Of a stretch of 64,000 nucleotides of DNA, positions 38,601 through 51,716 are shown piece by piece (position 1 is the stretch's first letter; each line of letters opens with the position of its first letter). A program made the position numbers and the translations under genes. Source of the DNA: Petrolisthes cinctipes (lineage: Eukaryota > Arthropoda > Malacostraca > Decapoda > Porcellanidae). The stretch covers positions 1,663,501-1,727,500 of the forward strand of contig JAWQEG010000412.1 of assembly GCA_033782935.1 (NCBI GenBank). The letters are read 5' to 3'. The notes beneath the pieces were generated by a model. The model worked only from the letters and a program-made list of their open reading frames with translations, was not told the DNA's origin and made no database searches.

Positions 38601-40745
38601 TTTGAAAATATTCTAGCACTGAGTAGGCATGTACAAATCGCTTCTGGGACCCCAAAATATCGAATTTTCGGGTGTTTTGTGCCTGAATTTGAGATATAAA
38701 CGGATACAGAAAATGCATGCACATATTTACTTTGGGGACCTAAAATATCGATTTTTAGCATGTTTTGGGCCTGTATCTAAGTAGGCATGTACAGATCGCT
38801 TCTGGGACCCCAAAATATCGAATTTTCGGGTGTTTTGAGCCTGAATTTGAGATATAAACGGGTACAGGAGATGCATGCACATATCGACTTTTGGGCACCT
38901 AAAATATCGATTTTCTGTATGTTTTGAGGCTGTATTTTGAAAATACTTTAACACTGAGTAGGCATGTACAGATCGCTTCTGGGACCCCAAAATATAGAAT
39001 TTTCGGGTGTTTTGAGCCTGAATTTGAGATATCGACTTTGGGCACCTGAAATATCGATTTTTATCAAGTTTTGGGCCTATATTTTGAAAATATTCTAGCA
39101 CTGAGTAGGCATGTACAAATCGCTTCTGGGACCCTCAAATATCGAATTTTCGGGTGTTTTGAGCCTGAATATGAGATATAAACGAGTGCAGAAGATGCTT
39201 ACACATATTGACTTTGGGCACCTAAAATATCGATTTTCAGCATGTTTTGGGCCTGTATCTGAGTAAGCATGTACAGATTGCTTCTGGGACCACAAAATAT
39301 CGAATTTTCGGGTGTTTGGAGCCTGAATTTGAGATATAAACGGGTACAGAAGATGCATCCACATATCGACTTTTGGGCACCTAAAAGATCGATTTTCAGT
39401 ATGTTTTGGCGTGTATTTTGAAAATACTCTAACAATGTGTAGGCATGTGCAATTCGCTTCTGGGACCCTAAAATATCGAATTTTCGGGTGTTTTGGGCCT
39501 GGATTTGAGATATCGACTTTGGGCACCTAAAATATCGATTTTTAGCATGTTTTGGACCTATATTTTGAAAATATTCTAGCACTAAGTAGGCATGTACAGA
39601 TCACTTCTGGGACCCCAAAATATCGAATTTTCGGGTGTTTTGAGCCTGAATTTGAGATATAAACTGGTACAGAAGATGCATGCACACATCGACATAGTAC
39701 ACTTAAAATATCGATTTTTAGCATGTTTTGAGCCTATATTTTGAAAACATTCTAGCACTGAGTAGGCATGTACAGATCGCTTCTGGGACCCAAAAATATC
39801 GAATTTTCGGGTGTTTTGAGGTTGAATTTGAGATATAAACGAGTGCAGAAGATGCATACACATATTGACTTTTGGCACCTAAAATATCAATTTTCAGCAT
39901 GTTATGGGCCTTTATCTGAGTAGGCATGTATAGATCGCTTCTGGGACCCCAAAATATCGAAATTTCGGGTGTTTGGAGCCTGAATTTGAGATATAAACGG
40001 GTACCGAAGATGCATTCACATATCGACTTTTAGGCACCTAAAATATCGATTTTTAGCATGTTTTGGGCCTATATTTTGAAAATATTCTAGCACTGAGTAG
40101 GCATGTACAAATCGTTTCTGGGAACCCAAAATATCTAATTTTCGGGTGTTTTGAGCCTGAATTTGAGATATAAACGGGTACAGAAAATGCATGCACATAT
40201 TGACTTTGGGCACCTAAAATATCGATTTTTTGCATGTTTTGGGCCTGTATTTTGAAAATACTCTAACACGGAGTAGGCATGTACAGATATCTTCTGGGAC
40301 CCAAAAATATAGAATTTACGGGTGTTTTGAGCCTGAATTTGAGATATAAACGGGTACAGAAGATGCATGCACATATCGACTTTTGGGCACCTAAAATATC
40401 GATTTTCAGCATGTTTTGGGTCTGTATCTTGAAAACATTCTAACTAGGAGTAGGCATGTACAGATCGCTTCTAGGACCCAAAAATACCGAATTATCGGGT
40501 GTTTTGAGACTTAATTTGAGATATAAACGGGTACAGAAGATGCATGTACATATCGTCTTTTGGGCACCTAAAATATCGATTTTCAGCATGTTTTGGGTCT
40601 GTATCTTGAAAACATTCTAACTAGGAGTAGGCATGTACAGATCGGTTCTAGGACCCAAAAATACCGAATTTTCGGGTGTCTTGAGCCTTAATTTGAGATA
40701 TAAACGGGTACAGAAGATGCATGCACATATCGACTTTGGACACTT

Positions 40746-40921
40746 AAAATATCGATTTTTAGCATGTTTTGAGCCTATATTTTGAAAACATTCTAGCACT
40801 GAGTAGGCATGTACAGATCGCTTCTGGAACCCAAAAATATCGAATTTTCGGGTGTTTTGAGGTTTAATTTGGGATATAAACGGGTGCAGAAGATGCATAC
40901 ACATATTGACTTTGGGCACCT
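40746..40921 (+). repeat. Exemplar 176-bp full-length monomer
   Basis: Starts AAAATATCGATTTTTAGCAT and ends TTTGGGCACCT. The second AAAATATCGAATTTT begins at 40834, exactly 88 bp in, marking the boundary between the two related halves. It carries TATAAAC in the second half, which the 147-bp class lacks. Confidence 0.9.
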
Positions 40922-41080
40922 AAAATATCGATTTTTAGCATATTTTGGGCCTGTATCTAAGTAGGCATGTACAGATTGCTTCTGGGAACCCAAAATATCG
41001 AATTTTAGGGTGTTTGGAGCCTGAATTTGAGATATAAACGGGTACAGAAGATGCATGCACATATCGACTTTTGGGCACCT
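40922..41080 (+). repeat. Exemplar 159-bp monomer
   Basis: First half reads GGGCCTGTATCTAAGTAGGC, lacking 18 bp present in full units between CCTGTAT and GTAGGC. It is followed directly by a 147-bp monomer. Confidence 0.9.
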
Positions 41081-41227
41081 AAAATATCGATTTTCTGTAT
41101 GTTTTGGGCCTGTATTTTGAAAATACTCTAACACGGAGTATTCATGTACAGATCGCTTTTGGGACTCCAAAATATCGAATTTTCGGGTGTTTTGGGCATG
41201 AATTTGAGATATCGACTATGGGCACCT
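41081..41227 (+). repeat. Exemplar 147-bp monomer
   Basis: Second half reads GAGATATCGACTATGGGC, lacking 29 bp that in full units lie between two ATAT tetramers (GAGATATAAAC and CACATATCGAC). One ATAT remains, as expected for a deletion between short direct repeats. Confidence 0.9.
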
Positions 41228-42353
41228 AAAATATCGATTTTTAGCATGTTTTGGGCCTATATTTTGAAAACATTCTAGCACTGAGTAGGCATGTACAGAT
41301 CGCTTCTGAGACCCAAAAATATCGAATTTTGCGGGTGTTTTGTGGTTGAATTTGGGATATAAACGGGTGCAGAAGATGCATACACATATTGACTTTGGTC
41401 ACCTAAAATATCGATTTTAAGCATGTTTTGGGTCTGTATTTTGAAAATACTCTAACACGGAGTAGGCAAGTACAGATCGCTTCTGGGACCCCAAAATATC
41501 GAATTTTCGGGTGTTTGGAGCCTGAACTTAAGATATAAACGGGTACAGAAGATGAATCCACATATCGACTATTGGTCACCTAAAAGATCGATTTTCAGTA
41601 TGTTTTGGGCCTGTATCTAAGTAGGCATGTATAGATTGCTTCTGGGACCCCAAAATATCGAATTTTCGGGTGTTTGGAGCCTGAATTTAAGATATAAACG
41701 GGTACAGAAGATCCATCCACATATCGACTTTTGGGCACCTAAAAGATCGATTTTAGGTATGCTTTAGGCCTGCATTTTGAAAATACTCTAACACTGAGTA
41801 GGCATGTACAGTTTGCTTCTGGGACCCCAAAATATCGAATTTTCGGGTGTTTTGGGCCTGAATTTGAGATATCGACTTTGGGCACCTAAAATATCGATTT
41901 TTAGCATGTTTTGGGCCTTTATTTTGAAAATATTCAAGCACTAAGTGTGCATGTACAGATCACTTCTGAGACCCCAAAATATCGAATTTTCGGGTGTTTT
42001 GAGCCTGAATTTGAGATATAAACGGGAACAGAAGATGCATGCACACATCGACTTTGGACACTTAAAATATCGATTTTTAGCATGTTTTGAGCCTATATTT
42101 TGAAAACATTCTAGCACTGAGTAGGCATGTACAGATCGCTTCTGGGACCCCAAATTATCGAATTTTCGGGTGTTTTGGGCCTGAATTTGATATATAGACG
42201 GGTACAGAAGATGCATGCACACATCGACTTTGGTCACCTAAAATATCGATTTTTAGCATGTTTTGAGCCTAAATTTTGAAAACATTCTAGCACTGAGTAG
42301 GCATGTACAGATCGCTTCTGAGACCCAAAAATATCGAATTTTCGGGTGTTTTC

Positions 42354-42403
42354 AGGTTGAATTTGGGATATAAACGGGTGCAGAAGATGCATACACATAT
42401 TGA
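42354..42403 (+). other. Mapped crossover interval in the 4027-bp HOR copy
   Basis: Left of this interval the copy carries the TTCAGGTTGA variant (C at 42353) found near 35813. Right of it the copy carries TGAATTTGG (A at 42404) found near 38377. The two source positions are 2513 bp apart, which equals 6540 minus 4027. The shortened copy therefore looks like the product of unequal homologous exchange within these 50 bp. Confidence 0.75.
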
Positions 42404-45400
42404 ATTTGGTCACCTAAAATATCGATTTTAAGCATATTTTGGGCCTGTATTTTGAAAATACTCTAACACGGAGTAGGCAAGGACAGATCGCTTCTGGGAC
42501 CCCAAAATATCGATTTTTCGGGTGTTTTGAGCCTGAATTTGAGATATAAATGGATACAGAAGATGCATTCACATATCGACTTTTGGGCACCTAAAATATC
42601 GATTTTTAACATGTTTTGGGCCTATATTTTGAAAATATTCTAGCACTGAGTAGGCATGTACAAATCGCTTCTGGGACCCCAAAATATCGAATTTTCGGGT
42701 GTTTTGTGCCTGAATTTGAGATATAAACGGATACAGAAAATGCATGCACATATTTACTTTGGGGACCTAAAATATCGATTTTTAGCATGTTTTGGGCCTG
42801 TATCTAAGTAGGCATGTACAGATCGCTTCTGGGACCCCAAAATATCGAATTTTCGGGTGTTTTGAGCCTGAATTTGAGATATAAATGGGTACAGGAGATG
42901 CATGCACATGTCGACTTTTGGGCACCTAAAATATCGATTTTCTGTATGTTTTGAGGCTGTATTTTGAAAATACTTTAACACTGAGTAGGCATGTACAGAT
43001 CGCTTCTGGGACCCCAAAATATAGAATTTTCGGGTGTTTTGAGCCTGAATTTGAGATATCGACTTTGGGCACCTGAAATATCGATTTTTATCAAGTTTTG
43101 GGCCTATATTTTGAAAATATTCTAGCACTGAGTAGGCATGTACAAATCGCTTCTGGGACCCTCAAATATCGAATTTTCGGGTGTTTTGAGCCTGAATATG
43201 AGATATAAACGAGTGCAGAAGATGCTTACACATATTGATTTTGGGCACCTAAAATATCGATTTTCAGCATGTTTTGGGCCTGTATCTGAGTAAGCATGTA
43301 CAGATTGCTTCTGGGACCACAAAATATCGAATTTTCGGGTGTTTGGAGCCTGAATTTGAGATATAAACGGGTACAGAAGATGCATCCACATATCGACTTT
43401 TGGGCACCTAAAAGATCGATTTTCAGTATGTTTTGGCGTGTATTTTGAAAATACTCTAACAATGTGTAGGCATGTGCAATTCGCTTCTGAGACCCTAAAA
43501 TATCGAATTTTCGGGTGTTTTGGGCCTGGATTTGAGATATCGACTTTGGGCACCTAAAATATCGATTTTTAGCATGTTTTGGACCTATATTTTGAAAATA
43601 TTCTAGCACTAAGTAGGCATGTACAGATCACTTCTGGGACCCCAAAATATCGAATTTTCGGGTGTTTTGAGCCTGAATTTGAGATATAAACTGGTACAGA
43701 AGATGCATGCACACATCGACATAGTACACTTAAAATATCGATTTTTAGCATGTTTTGAGCCTATATTTTGAAAACATTCTAGCACTGAGTAGGCATGTAC
43801 AGATCGCTTCTGGGACCCAAAAATATCGAATTTTCGGGTGTTTTGAGGTTGAATTTGAGATATAAACGAGTGCAGAAGATGCATACACATATTGACTTTT
43901 GGCACCTAAAATATCAATTTTCAGCATGTTATGGGCCTTTATCTGAGTAGGCATGTATAGATCGCTTCTGGGACCCCAAAATATCGAAATTTCGGGTGTT
44001 TGGAGCCTGAATTTGAGATATAAACGGGTACCGAAGATGCATTCACATATCGACTTTTAGGCACCTAAAATATCGATTTTTAGCATGTTTTGGGCCTATA
44101 TTTTGAAAATATTCTAGCACTGAGTAGGCATGTACAAATCGTTTCTGGGAACCCAAAATATCTAATTTTCGGGTGTTTTGAGCCTGAATTTGAGATATAA
44201 ACGGGTACAGAAAATGCATGCACATATTGACTTTGGGCACCTAAAATATCGATTTTTTGCATGTTTTGGGCCTGTATTTTGAAAATACTCTAACACGGAG
44301 TAGGCATGTACAGATATCTTCTGGGACCCAAAAATATAGAATTTACGGGTGTTTTGAGCCTGAATTTGAGATATAAACGGGTACAGAAGATGCATGCACA
44401 TATCGACTTTTGGGCACCTAAAATATCGATTTTCAGCATGTTTTGGGTCTGTATCTTGAAAACATTCTAACTAGGAGTAGGCATGTACAGATCGCTTCTA
44501 GGACCCAAAAATACCGAATTATCGGGTGTTTTGAGACTTAATTTGAGATATAAACGGGTACAGAAGATGCATGTACATATCGTCTTTTGGGCACCTAAAA
44601 TATCGATTTTCAGCATGTTTTGGGTCTGTATCTTGAAAACATTCTAACTAGGAGTAGGCATGTACAGATCGGTTCTAGGACCAAAAAATACCGAATTTTC
44701 GGGTGTCTTGAGCCTTAATTTGAGATATAAACGGGTACAGAAGATGCATGCACATATCGACTTTGGACACTTAAAATATCGATTTTTAGCATGTTTTGAG
44801 CCTATATTTTGAAAACATTCTAGCACTGAGTAGGCATGTACAGATCGCTTCTGGAACCCAAAAATATCGAATTTTCGGGTGTTTTGAGGTTTAATTTGGG
44901 ATATAAACGGGTGCAGAAGATGCATACACATATTGACTTTGGGCACCTAAAATATCGATTTTTAGCATATTTTGGGCCTGTATCTAAGTAGGCATGTACA
45001 GATTGCTTCTGGGAACCCAAAATATCGAATTTTAGGGTGTTTGGAGCCTGAATTTGAGATATAAACGGGTACAGAAGATGCATGCACATATCGACTTTTG
45101 GGCACCTAAAATATCGATTTTCTGTATGTTTTGGGCCTGTATTTTGAAAATACTCTGACACGGAGTATTCATGTACAGATCGCTTTTGGGACTCCAAAAT
45201 ATCGAATTTTCGGGTGTTTTGGGCATGAATTTGAGATATCGACTATGGGCACCTAAAATATCGATTTTTAGCATGTTTTGGGCCTATATTTTGAAAACAT
45301 TCTAGCACTGAGTAGGCATGTACAGATCGCTTCTGAGACCCAAAAATATCGAATTTTGCGGGTGTTTTGTGGTTGAATTTGGGATATAAACGGGTGCAGA

Positions 45401-48400
45401 AGATGCATACACATATTGACTTTGGTCACCTAAAATATCGATTTTAAGCATGTTTTGGGTCTGTATTTTGAAAATACTCTAACACGGAGTAGGCAAGTAC
45501 AGATCGCTTCTGGGACCCCAAAATATCGAATTTTCGGGTGTTTGGAGCCTGAACTTAAGATATAAACGGGTACAGAAGATGAATCCACATATCGACTATT
45601 GGTCACCTAAAAGATCGATTTTCAGTATGTTTTGGGCCTGTATCTAAGTAGGCATGTATAGATTGCTTCTGGGACCCCAAAATATCGAATTTTCGGGTGT
45701 TTGGAGCCTGAATTTAAGATATAAACGGGTACAGAAGATCCATCCACATATCGACTTTTGGGCACCTAAAAGATCGATTTTAGGTATGCTTTAGGCCTGC
45801 ATTTTGAAAATACTCTAACACTGAGTAGGCATGTACAGTTTGCTTCTGGGACCCCAAAATATCGAATTTTCGGGTGTTTTGGGCCTGAATTTGAGATATC
45901 GACTTTGGGCACCTAAAATATCGATTTTTAGCATGTTTTGGGCCTTTATTTTGAAAATATTCAAGCACTAAGTGTGCATGTACAGATCACTTCTGAGACC
46001 CCAAAATATCGAATTTTCGGGTGTTTTGAGCCTGAATTTGAGATATAAACGGGAACAGAAGATGCATGCACACATCGACTTTGGACACTTAAAATATCGA
46101 TTTTTAGCATGTTTTGAGCCTATATTTTGAAAACATTCTAGCACTGAGTAGGCATGTACAGATCGCTTCTGGGACCCCAAATTATCGAATTTTCGGGTGT
46201 TTTGGGCCTGAATTTGATATATAGACGGGTACAGAAGATGCATGCACACATCGACTTTGGTCACCTAAAATATCGATTTTTAGCATGTTTTGAGCCTAAA
46301 TTTTGAAAACATTCTAGCACTGAGTAGGCATGTACAGATCGCTTCTGAGACCCAAAAATATCGAATTTTCGGGTGTTTTCAGGTTGAATTTGGGATATAA
46401 ACGGGTGCAGAAGATGCATACACATATTGACTTTGGTCACCTAAAATATCGATATTAAGCATATTTTGGGCCTGTATTTTGAAAATACTCTAACACGGAG
46501 TAGGCAAGGACAGATCGCTTCTGGGACCCCAAAATATCGATTTTTCGGGTGTTTGGGACTTGAATTTGAGGTATAAACGGGTACAGAAGATGCATCCACA
46601 TATCGACTTTTGGGCACCTAAAAGATCGATTTTCAGTATGTTTTGGGCCTTTATATTGAAAATACTCTAACACGGAGTATGCATGTACAGATCGCTTCTG
46701 GGACCCCAAAATATCGGATTTTCGGGTGTTTTGGGCATGAATTTGAGATATCGACTTTGGGCACCTAAAATATCGATTTTTAGCATGTTTTGGGCCTATA
46801 TTTTGAAAACATTCTAGCACTGAGTAGGCATGTACAGATCGCTCCTGAGACCCAAAAATATCTAATTTTCGGGTGTTTTGTGGTTGAATTTGGGATATAA
46901 ACGGGTGCTGAAGATCCATACACATATTGACTTTGGTCACCTAAAATATCGATTTTAAGCATGTTTTGGGTCTGTATTTTGAAAATACTCTAACACGGAG
47001 TAGGCAAGTACAGATCGCTTCTGGGACCCCAATATATCGAATTTTCGGGTGTTTGGAGCCGGAATTTAAGATATAAACGGGTACAGAAGATGCATCCACA
47101 TATCGACTTTTGGGCACCTAAAAGATCGATTTTCAGTATGTTTTGGGCCTGTATCTAAGTAGGCATGTACAGATCGCTTTTGGAACCCCAAAATATCGAA
47201 ATTTCGGGGTGTTAAGAGCATGAATTTGAGATATAAACGGGTACAGAAGATGCATCCACATATCGACTTTTGGGCACCTAAAAGATCGATTTTTAGTATG
47301 TTTTGGGCCTGTATTTCGAAAATACTCTAACAGTGAGTAGGCATGTACAGATTGCTTCTGGGACCCCAAAATATCGAATTTTCTGGTGTTTGGAACCTGA
47401 ATTTAAGATATAAACGGGTACAGAAGATCCGTCCACATATCGACTTTTGGGCACCTAAAAGATCGATTTTAGGTATGTTTTGGGCCTGTATTTTGAAAAT
47501 ACTCTAACACTGAGTAGGCATGTACAGTTTGCTTCTGGGACCCCAAAATATCGAATTTTCGGGTGTTTTGGGCCTGAATTTGAGATATCGACTTTGAGCA
47601 CCTAAAATATCTATTTTTAGCATGTTTTGGGCCTTTATTTTGAAAATATTCAAGCACTAAGTGTGCATGTACAGATCACTTCTGAGACCCCAAAATATCG
47701 AATTTTCGGGTGTTTTGAGCCTGAATTTGAGATATAAACGGGAACAGAAGATGCATGCACACATCGAATTTGGACACTTAAAATATCGATTTTTAGCATG
47801 TTTTGAGCCTATATTTTGAAAACATTCTAGCACTGAGTAGGCATGTACAGATCGCTTCTGGGACCCCAAAATATCGAATTTTCGGGTGTTTTGGGCCTGA
47901 ATTTGATATATAGACGGGCACAGAAGATGCATGCACACATCGACTTTGGTCACCTAAAATATCGATTTTTAGCATGTTTTGAGCCTAAATTTTGAAAACA
48001 TTCTAGCACTGAGTAGGCATGTACAGATCGCTTCTGGGACCCCAAAATATCGAATTTTCGGGAGTTTGGAGCATGAATTTGAGATATAAACGGGTACAGA
48101 AGATGCATGCACATATCGACTTTTGGGCATCTAAAATATCTATTTTCTGTATGTTTTGGGCCTAGATTTTAAAAATACTCTAACACGGAGTAGGCATGTA
48201 CAGATCGCTTCTGGGACCCCAAAATATCGAATTTTCAGGTGTTTTGGGCCTGAATTTAAGATATCGACTTTGGGCACCTAAAATATCGATTTTTAGCATG
48301 TTTTGGGCCTATATTTTGAAAACATTCTAGCACTGAGTAGGCATGTACAGATCGCTTCTGAGACCCAAAAATATCGAATTTTCGGGTGTTTTGAGGTTGA

Positions 48401-51400
48401 ATTTGGGATATAAACGGGTGCAGAAGATGCATACACATATTGACTTTGGTCACCTAAAATATCGATTTTAAGCATATTTTGGGCCTGTATTTTGAAAATA
48501 CTCTAACACGGAGTAGGCAAGGACAGATCGCTTCTGGGACCCCAAAATATCGAATTTTCGGGTGTTTGGAGCATGAATTTGAGATATAAACGGGTACAGA
48601 AGATGCATGCACTTATCGACTTTTGGGCACCTAAAATATCGATTTTCTGTATGTTTTGGGCCTAGATTTTAAAAATACTCTAACACGGAGTAGGCATGTA
48701 CAGATCGCTTCTGGGACCCCAAAATATCGAATTTTCGGGTGTTTTGGGCATGAATTTGAGATATCGACTTTGGGCACCTAAAATATCGATTTTTAGCATG
48801 TTTTGGGCCTATATTTTGAAAACATTCTAGCACTGAGTAGGCATGTACAGATCGCTTCTGAGACCCAAAAATATCGAATTTTCGGGTGTTTTGAGGTTGA
48901 ATTTGGGATATAAACGGGTGCAGAAGATGCATACACATATTGAATTTGGTCACCTAAAATATCGATTTTAAGCATATTTTGGGCCTGTATTTTGAAAATA
49001 CTCTAACACGGAGTAGGCAAGGACAGATCGCTTCTGGGACCCCAAAATATCGATTTTTCGGGTGTTTTGAGCCTGAATTTGAGATATAAATGGATACAGA
49101 AGATGCATTCACATATCGACTTTTGGGCACCTAAAATATCGATTTTTAGCATGTTTTGGGCCTATATTTTGAAAATATTCTAGCACTGAGTAGGCATGTA
49201 CAAATCGCTTCTGGGACCCCAAAATATCGAATTTTCGGGTGTTTTGTGCCTGAATTTGAGATATAAACGGATACAGAAAATGCATGCACATATTTACTTT
49301 GGGGACCTAAAATATCGATTTTTAGCATGTTTTGGGCCTGTATCTAAGTAGGCATGTACAGATCGCTTCTGGGACCCCAAAATATCGAATTTTCGGGTGT
49401 TTTGAGCCTGAATTTGAGATATAAACGGGTACAGGAGATGCATGCACATATCGACTTTTGGGCACCTAAAATATCGATTTTCTGTATGTTTTGAGGCTGT
49501 ATTTTGAAAATACTTTAACACTGAGTAGGAATGTACAGATCGCTTCTGGGACCCCAAAATATAGAATTTTCGGGTGTTTTGAGCCTGAATTTGAGATATC
49601 GACTTTGGGCACCTGAAATATCGATTTTTATCAAGTTTTGGGCCTATATTTTGAAAATATTCTAGCACTGAGTAGGCATGTACAAATCGCTTCTGGGACC
49701 CTCAAATATCGAATTTTCGGGTGTTTTGAGCCTGAATATGAGATATAAACGAGTGCAGAAGATGCTTACACATATTGACTTTGGGCACCTAAAATATCGA
49801 TTTTCAGCATGTTTTGGGCCTGTATCTGAGTAAGCATGTACAGATTGCTTCTGGGACCACAAAATATCGAATTTTCGGGTGTTTGGAGCCTGAATTTGAG
49901 ATATAAACGGGTACAGAAGATGCATCCACATATCGACTTTTGGGCACCTAAAAGATCGATTTTCAGTATGTTTTGGCGTGTATTTTGAAAATACTCTAAC
50001 AATGTGTAGGCATGTGCAATTCGCTTCTGGGACCCTAAAATATCGAATTTTCGGGTGTTTTGGGCCTGGATTTGAGATATCGACTTTGGGCACCTAAAAT
50101 ATCGATTTTTAGCATGTTTTGGACCTATATTTTGAAAATATTCTAGCACTAAGTAGGCATGTACAGATCACTTCTGGGACCCCAAAATATCGAATTTTCG
50201 GGTGTTTTGAGCCTGAATTTGAGATATAAACTGGTACAGAAGATGCATGCACACATCGACATAGTACACTTAAAATATCGATTTTTAGCATGTTTTGAGC
50301 CTATATTTTGAAAACATTCTAGCACTGAGTAGGCATGTACAGATCGCTTCTGGGACCCAAAAATATCGAATTTTCGGGTGTTTTGAGGTTGAATTTGAGA
50401 TATAAACGAGTGCAGAAGATGCATACACATATTGACTTTTGGCACCTAAAATATCAATTTTCAGCATGTTATGGGCCTTTATCTGAGTAGGCATGTATAG
50501 ATCGCTTCTGGGACCCCAAAATATCGAAATTTCGGGTGTTTGGAGCCTGAATTTGAGATATAAACGGGTACCGAAGATGCATTCACATATCGACTTTTAG
50601 GCACCTAAAATATCGATTTTTAGCATGTTTTGGGCCTATATTTTGAAAATATTCTAGCACTGAGTAGGCATGTACAAATCGTTTCTGGGAACCCAAAATA
50701 TCTAATTTTCGGGTGTTTTGAGCCTGAATTTGAGATATAAACGGGTACAGAAAATGCATGCACATATTGACTTTGGGCACCTAAAATATAGATTTTTTGC
50801 ATGTTTTGGGCCTGTATTTTGAAAATACTCTAACACGGAGTAGGCATGTACAGATATCTTCTGGGACCCAAAAATATAGAATTTACGGGTGTTTTGAGCC
50901 TGAATTTGAGATATAAATAGGTACTGAAGATGCATGCACATATCGACTTTTGGGCACCTAAAATATCGATTTTCAGCATATTTTGGGTCTGTATCTTGAA
51001 AACATTCTATATAGGAGTAGGCATGTATAGATCGCTTCTAGGACCCAAAAATACCGAACTTTAGGGTGTTTTGAGCCTGAATTTGAGATATAAACGGGTA
51101 CAGAAGATGCATGCACATATCGACTTTGGACAATTAAAATATCGATTTTTAGCATGTTTTGAGCCTATATTTTGAAAACATTCTAGCACTAAGTAGGCAT
51201 GTACAGATCGCTTCTGGGACCCCAAAATATCGAATTTTAGGGTGTTTTGAGGTTGAATTTGAAATATAAACGAGTGCAGAAGATGCATACACATATTGAC
51301 TTTGGGCACCTAAAATATCAATTTTCAGCATGTTATGGGCCTTTATCTGAGTAGGCATGTATAGATCGCTTCTGGGACCCCAAAATATCGAAATTTCTGG

Positions 51401-51630
51401 ATTTTTGAGCCTGAATTTGAGATATAAACAGGTACTGATGATGCATGCACATATCGACTTTTGGGCACCTAAAATATCGATTTTCAGCATGTTTTGGGCC
51501 GGTATCTGAGTAGACATGTACAGATCGCTTCTGGGACCCATATTATGTCGAATTTTTTTGTGTTTGGAGCCTAAATTTGAGATATAAACGGGTACAGAAG
51601 ATGCATCGACATATCGACTTTTGGGCACCT

Positions 51631-51716
51631 AAAAGATTGATTTTCAGTATGCTTTGGGCCTGTATTATGAAAATACTCTAACACTGAGTAGGCATGTACG
51701 GTTCGCTTCTGGGACC
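51631..51716 (+). repeat. Half-monomer (about 86 bp, first half only)
   Basis: The unit starts normally at 51631, reaches TTCTGGGACC, and then goes straight into AAATATCGATTTTTAGCATG, the start of the next unit, instead of AAAATATCGAATTTTCGGG. The whole second half is missing. The break lies at the boundary between the two 88-bp halves. Confidence 0.8.

Larger units (their letters stand above)
29724..50917 (+). repeat. Large higher-order repeat: copies of 3860, 6540, 4027 and at least 6270 bp
   Basis: The unique variant GAATTATCGGGTGTTTTGAG lies at 30089, 33949, 40489 and 44516, giving periods of 3860, 6540 and 4027 bp. A fourth copy runs from 44516 to divergence near 50917. Segments 38542-40374, 42569-44401 and 49109-50941 correspond, as do 35888-38540 and 46455-49107 (offset 10567, the sum of 6540 and 4027). 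The simplest reading is a 6540-bp unit with two shortened derivatives. Copies differ only at scattered single bases, much less than the rest of the array, so this is the most recently homogenised part of the window. Confidence 0.9.

Noticed and set aside
40746..40921. CENP-B box in the satellite
   Set aside because: The nearest match, ATTCGATATTTTGGGGT on the minus strand, meets 7 of 9 core positions of the CENP-B consensus and lacks the central A and the C of CGGG. I do not call it a CENP-B box.
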